Shown: in pieces, positions 7,017 to 12,706 of the stretch | Layout of the letters: the number at the start of each line of letters is the position of its first letter | Position numbering within the stretch: position 1 is the first letter of the stretch | DNA from: GCA-003244245 sp036494005 | Lineage (GTDB): Bacteria > Actinomycetota > Actinomycetes > Mycobacteriales > Pseudonocardiaceae | Direction of reading: 5' to 3' | Assembly: GCA_036494005.1 (NCBI GenBank) | Contig: DASXOV010000125.1 | Span: forward strand, 1-20,602 | DNA length: 20,602 bases | Notes under the pieces: model-generated | Database searches by the model: none | What the model was told of the DNA's origin: nothing | What the model saw: the letters and a program-made list of their open reading frames with translations, nothing else | Made by a program: the position numbers and the translations under genes

Positions 7017-7446
7017 CCGGGCCATCGAGCATCCGTCGGACTTCGCCTGGCTGATCAATGGATTCGTCGAACGCGTTCACGGGGTGACCCATGCCCTGAT
7101 CCTCTCCACAGACGGATTTCCGTTGACGGCCTCCGACTCGGTGAGCACCGATGACGGCGAACAACTCGCGGCAATCGCCAGTGGCCTGCTGGGCCTGGCC
7201 CGCAACAGCGCAGCTCTGTTCGATAAGGGAAACTGCGAGCTGATCATGATCCGGCTTTCCTGCGGATACTTCCTTTTCATGGGAGTCGGTGACGGAGCCG
7301 GGCTGGCAGTGCTGACGTCCACAGGCTGTGACATGAAAGTCGTCGCTTATGAGATGACGCAGTTCGTGGACAAGGCCGGACATGCGTTGACCCCGCAGGT
7401 CCGAGCCGATCTACGGCGTGTCATCACCGCTCGGCGAGCCGACTGA
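7006..7446 (+). CDS. cvnB: Conservon CvnB-like roadblock/LC7-domain protein
   Basis: A 146-aa Roadblock/LC7 protein. DFAWLINGFVERVHGVTHALILSTDGFPLTASDSV opens the domain, and GEQLAAIASGLLGLARNSAALFDKGNCELIMIRLSCGYFLFMGVGDGAGLAVLTSTGCDMKVVAYEMTQFV carries it to about residue 125. Roadblock proteins of this type pair with small Ras-like or MglA-like GTPases, and in Streptomyces conservons CvnB associates with the other Cvn proteins at the membrane. The ATG at 7006 is chosen because AAGGA lies about 8-9 bases upstream and the homologous N terminus (MTTDRAIEHPSDFAWLINGFVERV) begins here. It overlaps the end of the ATPase gene by 11 bases, which implies coupled translation. Confidence 0.93.
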   Translation: MTTDRAIEHPSDFAWLINGFVERVHGVTHALILSTDGFPLTASDSVSTDDGEQLAAIASGLLGLARNSAALFDKGNCELIMIRLSCGYFLFMGVGDGAGLAVLTSTGCDMKVVAYEMTQFVDKAGHALTPQVRADLRRVITARRAD

Positions 7447-7468
7447 CCACCGGAGGAGGCGGGCCACG

Positions 7469-7825
7469 GTGGAGAACACCGCAATGCGCAGCAAGAGAAT
7501 CCGGCTCTATACGCTCACCGGAGGGCGTACCAAGCCGCGGCACCACCTGCTGGTGGAGACCTTGATCTCTGTGCCGCAACACGACTCGCAGTTCGGCGCG
7601 ACGCTGATGCCGGAGTCGCGGGCACTCTACGACCTCGCCCGGGAAACCATTTCCATCGCGGAGCTATCCGCTCACCTGACCATCCCACTCGGCGTGATCC
7701 GCGTGCTGATCAGCGACCTGGCGACTCAGGAAATGGTGTTCATCCACCCCACCGGCTTCGCATACCAGTACGACCGGATCATCCTGGAGAGGATCCTCGA
7801 TGGACTCAAGAAACTGCCCGCTTGA
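7469..7825 (+). CDS. cvnC: Conservon CvnC-like DUF742 protein
   Basis: A 118-aa DUF742 protein. The family marker YTLTGGRTKPRHHLLVETLIS is near residues 12-32. It is followed by MPESRALYDLARETISIAELSAHLTIPLGVIRVLISDLATQEMVFIH, a winged-helix-like segment (about 48-95). The family is found almost only in conservon operons, between the roadblock protein and the GTPase, and its biochemical role is not settled. The GTG start at 7469 has a strong GGAGGAGG at 7452-7459. The stop lies inside the next gene (26-base overlap), so the two are translationally coupled. Confidence 0.92.
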   Translation: MENTAMRSKRIRLYTLTGGRTKPRHHLLVETLISVPQHDSQFGATLMPESRALYDLARETISIAELSAHLTIPLGVIRVLISDLATQEMVFIHPTGFAYQYDRIILERILDGLKKLPA

Positions 7826-8393
7826 CCCGGCTTCGTTGACCATCTCAGCGAAGATCGTGGTCGCTGGTGGTTTCGGGGTGGGTAAGACCACCCTCGTGGG
7901 TTCGGTATCCGAGGTCGAGCCGCTCAACACCGAAGCCTGGATGACGGTGGCCGGTGAAGGAGTGGATCCGCTTCCCGACAGCGGAAAGACCACCACCACC
8001 GTTGCCATGGACTTCGGCCGCATCACGCTGCATCCGGATCTCGTGTTGTACCTGTTCGGCACACCGGGTCAGCCCCGGTTCTGGTTTCTCTGGGACGATC
8101 TGTGTCGTGGAGCACTCGGTGCTGTCGTGCTGGTGGACACGCGCCGGATCGACGATTCCTTCGCCGCTATCAACTATTTCGAGAACGACTCCGATACGCC
8201 GTTCATCGTCGCCGTCAACATGTTCGACGGCGAGCTTGCCTACGACCTCGACGAGATACGTGAAGCGCTGACGCTCGGCCCCGACGTACCGCTGACGACC
8301 TGTGATGCCCGGGATCCGGGATCGACCGCGAAGACGCTGCAGCAACTTGTGTCCTACACCATGAGTCTCACCGTTTCCTACGGCCCGGTGTGA
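7800..8393 (+). CDS. cvnD: Conservon CvnD-like small GTPase
   Basis: A 197-aa ATP/GTP-binding protein of the conservon type. The P-loop is GGFGVGKTT (residues 23-31). The switch/G3 region is FGTPGQPRF (86-94), with T-P-G-Q where Ras proteins have D-T-A-G-Q. G4 is NMFDG (140-144) in place of N-K-x-D, as is common in this family. CDARDPG (about 183-189) is the likely G5 region. These GTPases are thought to act as switches controlled by the roadblock/DUF742 partners and the ATPase. The ATG at 7800 lies 26 bases before the DUF742 stop. Downstream, a near-perfect 14-base direct repeat begins at the stop codon. Confidence 0.95.
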   Translation: MDSRNCPLDPASLTISAKIVVAGGFGVGKTTLVGSVSEVEPLNTEAWMTVAGEGVDPLPDSGKTTTTVAMDFGRITLHPDLVLYLFGTPGQPRFWFLWDDLCRGALGAVVLVDTRRIDDSFAAINYFENDSDTPFIVAVNMFDGELAYDLDEIREALTLGPDVPLTTCDARDPGSTAKTLQQLVSYTMSLTVSYGPV

Positions 8394-8420
8394 TCTGAAG
8401 GCAGATGTGATCTGAGGGCA
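8390..8420 (+). repeat. Direct repeat at the end of the GTPase gene
   Basis: GTGATCTGAAGGCA (8390-8403) is followed by GTGATCTGAGGGCA (8407-8420), 13 of 14 bases the same, with a 17-base period. The first copy contains the GTPase stop codon. The repeat lies between the conservon and the monooxygenase gene. It may be a tandem duplication by slippage or a small binding site; no hairpin is evident. Confidence 0.6.
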
Positions 8421-8479
8421 GCGCGGTCCACCGGGCCGTGCCGGATCTATGCGGGGCCAGCACGAGGAAGGTTGACAGG

Positions 8480-9724
8480 ATGCGGAAAGTGTTGATTGTC
8501 GGCGCGGGCCAGGCCGGCCTGCAGCTGGGCCTGAGCCTGCGCAGACACGATTACGACGTCACCGTCATGTCGGCACGTACTCCTGATGAGATTCGCAGCG
8601 GGCGGGTCATGTCCACACAGTGCATGTTCGGGCCGGCCCTGCAACACGAACGCGACCATGACCTCAACCTGTGGGAGCGGCAAACACCGAAAATCCAGGG
8701 AATCGGGCTTTCCGTCGCCGGTCCTGATAACGAACGTGCCCTGGACTGGCTCGGCAGGCTCGACCACTATGCGCAGTCGGTCGACCAGCGGGTGAAGATG
8801 GCTGGGTGGCTGGAATTGTTCGAGGACTTGGGCGGGAAGGTCGTGTACCACGGCGTCACGACCTCCGATGTCGATTCACTGACCGCGTTGTACGACCTCG
8901 TCGTCATCGCCGCCGGCAAAGGCGAACTCGTGCAGTTGTTCGATCGGGACCCGAGCCGTTCGCCCTACACCAGCACACAACGCATCCTCTCAGTGGTGTA
9001 CGTGCACGGCATGACACCCCGGCCGGAACACCCCACCACGCATGCGGTGCGCTTCAACGCCGTTCCGGGCGTAGGTGAACTCTTCGTCATCCCGTGCTTC
9101 ACCGTCAGCGGGCCCTGCGACATTCTGTTCTTCGAGGGAGTCCCCGGTGGTCCGCTGGACTGCTGGGACGATCGCCCGGGCCCTGCCGAGCACCTCCGGC
9201 GCATCCTCGATCTCATGCGCCAGTACGTGCCGTGGGAATACGAGCGGTGCGCCGGCGTGGAGTTGACCGATGGCAGGGCGACCCTGGCCGGCGGTTACCC
9301 ACCGGTGGTGCGGCACCCGGTAGGTGACCTGCCTTCCGGTGGACGGGTACTGGGTGTAGCCGACGTGGTGGTCGCCAACGACCCGATCACCGGGCAGGGC
9401 TCCAACAGCGCGAGCAAGTGCGCCGCCTCGTACCTGGGCGGCATCCTGGAACGCGGCGACGGACCCTTCGACGAGGCCTGGATGCAGCGGACCTTCGACC
9501 GGTACTGGTCCGACGCCCAGCACACCACGGTGTGGACGAACGCGATGCTGGCACCACCTCCCCCGCATGTGATGAACATCCTCGGGGCCGCGGGTTCTCA
9601 CCCCGAGGTCGCCCATCGCTTTGTCAACGGCTTCGCCGACCCGGCCGATTTCCGGCATTGGTTCTTCGACCCGGGCAAGGCCGAGGAGTATCTCGCTTCG
9701 GTGAGCCGCGGCCAGGACACCTGA
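8480..9724 (+). CDS. Styrene/indole monooxygenase family flavoprotein (StyA-like)
   Basis: A 414-aa, FAD-dependent, two-component-type epoxidase. The FAD Rossmann motif is MRKVLIVGAGQAGLQLGLSLRRHDYDVTVMSARTPDE (residues 1-37, GAGQAG at 8-13). The second FAD motif is near residues 290-310 in ADVVVANDPITGQGSNSASKCAASYLGGIL, close to the D-P-x-x-G-Q-G-A/S-N pattern of StyA. Length equals that of StyA (about 415 aa). StyA takes reduced FAD from a separate reductase (StyB), and none is encoded here, so a reductase elsewhere would be needed. The substrate is unknown. The ATG at 8480 is chosen because GAGGAAGG lies about 9 bases upstream. It follows the conservon GTPase by 86 bases in the same direction and may belong to that operon. 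The next gene is convergent, with 13 bases between stops. Confidence 0.88.
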   Translation: MRKVLIVGAGQAGLQLGLSLRRHDYDVTVMSARTPDEIRSGRVMSTQCMFGPALQHERDHDLNLWERQTPKIQGIGLSVAGPDNERALDWLGRLDHYAQSVDQRVKMAGWLELFEDLGGKVVYHGVTTSDVDSLTALYDLVVIAAGKGELVQLFDRDPSRSPYTSTQRILSVVYVHGMTPRPEHPTTHAVRFNAVPGVGELFVIPCFTVSGPCDILFFEGVPGGPLDCWDDRPGPAEHLRRILDLMRQYVPWEYERCAGVELTDGRATLAGGYPPVVRHPVGDLPSGGRVLGVADVVVANDPITGQGSNSASKCAASYLGGILERGDGPFDEAWMQRTFDRYWSDAQHTTVWTNAMLAPPPPHVMNILGAAGSHPEVAHRFVNGFADPADFRHWFFDPGKAEEYLASVSRGQDT

Positions 9725-9737
9725 GCGAGAGCTCCAT

Positions 9738-10562
9738 TCAGTCGGCGTAGGGGTCATCGACCCGGGCGGAGTCGGTCGTCGGCTGCAGCCGGGTGGCGGG
9801 ATCGATCAGCGCGAACGGCGCACCGGAGGGGTCGGTGACCAGCGCGATCCGACCCAGCTCGGTGGTGTAGGGGTAGACATCCACCCGGCCACCGAGTTCG
9901 ACGACCCGGTTGACTGCGGCATCGGTTCCACTCTGCGGATCCACGGCGAAATGCAACATCCAATGGGCTGGAATGTCGGGTGGCCAGTCCGGGCCGATTC
10001 GCAGCCGGCCCAGGATCGTCTGCTCACCCAATGACCACACAGTGTAGTCCTCACCATGACCGTCACCGATCTGCGTCTGGCGGTAGCCGAACAGGGTGGC
10101 GAAGAACTCGTCTGCCGAGGCACCGTCGCGGGTGCGCAACTCTGCCCAGACCAGCGACCCCGGCTCCAACGTGTGGAACCTCCAGGGTCTGGCGGGCTGC
10201 CAGAAGCCCACCGAGGCGCCGGTCGGGTCAGCTCCGATCAGCACGCTGCCCTGCCCGGGGACCTCCGTCGGACCGGAGCTCACCTGACCGGCCCGCTCGT
10301 CCAGCACGCCGGCGATGTAGTCGACGTTGGCACTGGCCAGATACATCGTCCAGGTCGCGGTGAGCGCCGACGGCACGGGAAACCCGGCCAGGCCGGCCAC
10401 CGGGCGACCGTCGAGCAGGGCAGTGGTGTAGTACGCCCGGTCCGGGTCGATGTCGTAGGTCCAACCGAACAGACCGGCATAGAACGCGCGGGTACCGGCC
10501 GGGTCGGCCGACGACACATCGATCCAACACACCGATCCTGGGATGAAGGAGTCGTCGCCCAC
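9738..10562 (-). CDS. VOC (glyoxalase/bleomycin-resistance) superfamily protein, two-domain
   Basis: A 274-aa protein made of two vicinal-oxygen-chelate modules. The first runs from PGSVCWIDVSSADPAGTRAFYAGLFGWTYDID to PTGASVGFWQPAR (about residues 8-125). The second runs from GSLVWAELRTRDGASADEFFATLFGYRQTQIG to LGRIALVTDPSGAPFALIDP (about 135-258). The layout is that of actinobacterial glyoxalase-like proteins related to mycobacterial Cfp30B/CFP32. The usual metal ligands of glyoxalase I are not all obvious, so catalytic activity is uncertain. The GTG at 10562 has GGAAGGG about 10-11 bases upstream. Its upstream region holds two DnaA-box-like sequences. Confidence 0.88.
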   Translation of the reverse strand: MGDDSFIPGSVCWIDVSSADPAGTRAFYAGLFGWTYDIDPDRAYYTTALLDGRPVAGLAGFPVPSALTATWTMYLASANVDYIAGVLDERAGQVSSGPTEVPGQGSVLIGADPTGASVGFWQPARPWRFHTLEPGSLVWAELRTRDGASADEFFATLFGYRQTQIGDGHGEDYTVWSLGEQTILGRLRIGPDWPPDIPAHWMLHFAVDPQSGTDAAVNRVVELGGRVDVYPYTTELGRIALVTDPSGAPFALIDPATRLQPTTDSARVDDPYAD

Positions 10563-10607
10563 TACCGGGCGACCCTTCCGGGGAACGAGTCAGCTCGTCT
10601 GGCCAAT

Positions 10608-10640
10608 GCTGTGTTGTCCACCAAGGCTGTGTTGTCCACA
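10608..10640 (+). promoter_or_regulatory. Two DnaA-box-like 9-mers within a 14-bp direct repeat
   Basis: GCTGTGTTGTCCAC is present at 10608-10621 and again at 10626-10639 (18-base period). Each copy contains TTGTCCAC; the second continues to TTGTCCACA (10632-10640), the high-G+C actinobacterial DnaA-box consensus, and the first is TTGTCCACC (10614-10622). They lie 50-80 bases upstream of the VOC gene start. DnaA binding as a regulator or titration site is an inference. Confidence 0.5.
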
Positions 10641-10799
10641 GGTGCCCTCCAGTCGTGGGTGGCCGCCCGGACCCGACGGAGCAGCGACGGCTCCGGGCGG
10701 CTGGCGGCGCGGCACGGCCCGTTGCGCCACGGACCGTGCCAGCTCCGTCACTCACCATAACTGGAACTTTCTAGTTGCACTCTTCCGCCTGGACGCTCC

Positions 10800-10813
10800 C
10801 GGTCAGCTGACCG
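10800..10813. promoter_or_regulatory. Perfect 14-bp palindrome, possible operator
   Basis: CGGTCAGCTGACCG is a perfect inverted repeat with no spacer. It lies in the divergent intergenic region, about 240 bases from the VOC start and 330 from the SDR start. A dimeric repressor site is possible; the binding protein is not identified. Confidence 0.35.
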
Positions 10814-11141
10814 TTCCACGTTGACCGCCAACTCTGATACCGCACGCGGCGCGGAATCGCTCGGGGGCTCCCACTACTTCCTCGACCTGAGCGCGCTGGG
10901 CCGCCAGAAGGACTGGGAGGAACCGAAGAACCGCGCGGCCTGCGGGCGAGACGCGACGCCGGATTTCGCGTCCTGACAGGGCGCAAGACCGGACACCCGC
11001 GATGTCGGGTTCTCTCCCCGGGAAAGAGGGGGGACTGCTCCATTCTGCGACCGGGCGCTGGTCCGCAGGCTGGCACGGCGAGAGTCGCACATGTCCCGCG
11101 ACCCGAGAAGCTGGCGCGCGGTCGGTGTCTACATTTGCGAT

Positions 11142-12041
11142 ATGAGTTCCTCCACATGGACCGCGGCGGACCTGCCGGCCCAGCGTGGCCGCACCATCGT
11201 CGTCACGGGCGCCAACAGCGGTCTCGGTCTGGTCACCGCCCGCGAACTCGCCCGGGCCGGCGCGCACGTCGTGCTCGCCGTGCGCGACCAGGCCAAGGGC
11301 GACCGAGCCGCTGCGACCATCGAGGGCGACTGCGAGGTCCGCAGGCTCGACCTCTCCGACCTGGCCTCGATCCGGCGCTTCGCCGCACACCTGGACGGCG
11401 GCATCGACGTCTTGATCAACAACGCCGGCGTCATGGCCACACCCGAGTCCCGTACCGCCGACGGGTTCGAACTGCAGATCGGCACGAACCACCTCGGCCA
11501 CTTCGCCCTGACCAATCTGCTGCTGCCCCGGATAACCGACCGCGTGGTGACCCTCGCCTCCGGCGTGCATCGCATCGGGCGGATCCGCCTGGACGACCTC
11601 AACTGGGAGCGAGGGCGCTATCACCCCTGGGCGGCCTACGGACAGTCCAAACTGGCGAATCTGCTGTTCACTCTCGAACTTCAGCGCCGCCTGTCCGAAT
11701 CCGGCTCCCCGGTCCGTGCGCTGGCCGCCCACCCCGGCTACGCGGCGACCAATCTGCAGTCGCACACCGGCAGCGCCCTGCAGCACCTCGCCATGTCCAT
11801 CATGAACAAGACCGTGGCACAGAGCGACACCATGGGCGCGCTACCGACTCTGTACGCCGCAACCCAGAACCTGCCCGGCGCGAGCTACCTCGGCCCGGGC
11901 GGCATGCTGGAAATGCGCGGTCATCCGGCGCTCAGTAGCCGCAGTGCCGCCGCAGGCGATCCCGGCACAGCCACGCGGCTCTGGGCACTCTCCGAGCAAC
12001 TCACCGAGGTGCACTACCCGTTCATCCCGGCCACGAACTGA
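11142..12041 (+). CDS. Short-chain dehydrogenase/reductase (retinol dehydrogenase-like)
   Basis: A 299-aa NAD(P)-dependent oxidoreductase of the SDR family. The cofactor motif is TGANSGLG (about residues 23-30), followed by VRDQAKGDRAAATI, DLSDLASIRRFA, and NNAGVMATPE (about 88-97). The catalytic set is Ser in VVTLASGVHRIG and Tyr/Lys in YGQSK, with upstream Asn in GTNHLGHFALTNLLLP. The C-terminal part (AAHPGYAATNLQSHTG) resembles the retinol dehydrogenase/WWOX-like subgroup. The substrate is unknown. The ATG at 11142 is preferred to an in-frame upstream start at 11091 because the family N terminus begins just after it; its ribosome site is weak. The gene stands alone, divergent from the VOC gene. 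Confidence 0.92.
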   Translation: MSSSTWTAADLPAQRGRTIVVTGANSGLGLVTARELARAGAHVVLAVRDQAKGDRAAATIEGDCEVRRLDLSDLASIRRFAAHLDGGIDVLINNAGVMATPESRTADGFELQIGTNHLGHFALTNLLLPRITDRVVTLASGVHRIGRIRLDDLNWERGRYHPWAAYGQSKLANLLFTLELQRRLSESGSPVRALAAHPGYAATNLQSHTGSALQHLAMSIMNKTVAQSDTMGALPTLYAATQNLPGASYLGPGGMLEMRGHPALSSRSAAAGDPGTATRLWALSEQLTEVHYPFIPATN

Positions 12042-12120
12042 CCACAGCGGAGTACTCAGGCCCGGAATTACCCGGTTACTATTGTACCGTGCGTAATCAC
12101 GGCTGAGCGTCGGCGTCCTC

Positions 12121-12150
12121 TTGACAACCCATCCGGACCGCCGTCAAGAT
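12121..12150 (+). promoter_or_regulatory. Candidate housekeeping promoter for the STAS gene
   Basis: A perfect -35 TTGACA (12121-12126) is followed after 18 bases by CAAGAT (12145-12150), which keeps the conserved A2 and T6 of the -10 element. Transcription would start near 12157, giving a leader of about 65 bases before the ATG at 12224. Found by eye; no experimental support. Confidence 0.4.
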
Positions 12151-12223
12151 TTCCTGACTATCGCTCCTTGACCTGCACTGATACCGTGATCAAGGCGGTT
12201 TCATCCGGGGAACGGGGGATACG

Positions 12224-12649
12224 ATGCGCAGGCCGTTCGACACCAGTTTCGTTCATTCGAAGCAACAGCTCGCCATCACCGTAAGTGATATCGCGGCGGA
12301 TACGATCTTGTGCATGCTGATCGGTGACCTCGATTTGGCAACCACACCTCAGCTTGAGGAGAAACTGGCAGAGGCGCTCCAGCTCGCACCCTCGCATCTG
12401 GTGCTCGACATGTCCGAGGTGGAATTCCTGGGGTCGGCTGGGCTGAACATCCTCACCGACCTTCGCACCAGGCAACAGGCCGCCGGCCACCACATGGCCA
12501 TCGTTATCGGCAGCAACGACAAGGCCGCACGACCACTGCGCATCACCCAACTCGACCGGGTACTCGACCTGCACACCGAGCTGACGACAGCCGTCGAAGC
12601 GTGCCGCATCCGCCGAAGGCCCGACATCAGCCGCATGCCGCAACCGTGA
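12224..12649 (+). CDS. STAS-domain anti-sigma factor antagonist
   Basis: A 141-aa STAS protein. QLAITVSDIAADTILCMLIGDLDLATTPQLEEKLAEAL is the first half. HLVLDMSEVEFLGSAGLNILTDLRTRQQAAGHHMAIV contains the phospho-acceptor loop FLGSAGLNIL, with the serine in place. The C terminus (RPLRITQLDRVLDLHTELTTAVEACR) completes the domain at about residue 125. Proteins of this class release sigma factors from anti-sigma kinases when not phosphorylated; the partner is not encoded nearby. The ATG at 12224 has GGGGGA about 5 bases upstream. It converges with the FGLLP-motif gene. Confidence 0.92.
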   Translation: MRRPFDTSFVHSKQQLAITVSDIAADTILCMLIGDLDLATTPQLEEKLAEALQLAPSHLVLDMSEVEFLGSAGLNILTDLRTRQQAAGHHMAIVIGSNDKAARPLRITQLDRVLDLHTELTTAVEACRIRRRPDISRMPQP

Positions 12650-12670
12650 CTCCTCAACGGGTGTCCGCCC

Positions 12671-12702
12671 TCTTCACAGGAAGACCTCTGTTCACAGGAA
12701 GA
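12671..12702. repeat. Direct repeat between convergent genes
   Basis: TTCACAGGAAGA occurs at 12673-12684 and 12691-12702 with an 18-base period; two flanking bases also partly match. It lies in the 57-base gap between the STAS stop (12649) and the FGLLP gene stop (12707). No rho-independent terminator hairpin is seen there. Confidence 0.55.
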
Positions 12703-12706
12703 TTTG

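Larger units (their letters stand above)
10563..11141. other. Non-coding stretch between divergent VOC and SDR genes
   Basis: No convincing gene is seen. The minus-strand frames here are Arg/Pro/Ser-rich and look like high-G+C shadows. It holds the DnaA-box pair at 10614-10640 and the 14-bp palindrome at 10800-10813, and must contain the promoters of both flanking genes. A G/C-rich segment with CCCCGGG and a G run (about 11017-11036) shows no clear long hairpin. Confidence 0.6.

Noticed and set aside
8394..9737. A StyB-type flavin reductase next to the monooxygenase
   Set aside because: Only 86 bases precede and 13 follow the flavoprotein gene, so there is no room for a reductase; the next gene is a convergent VOC protein.
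10803..11786. Minus-strand open frame of 327 codons over the SDR gene
   Set aside because: Antisense shadow of a clear SDR with all catalytic motifs; no family resemblance.
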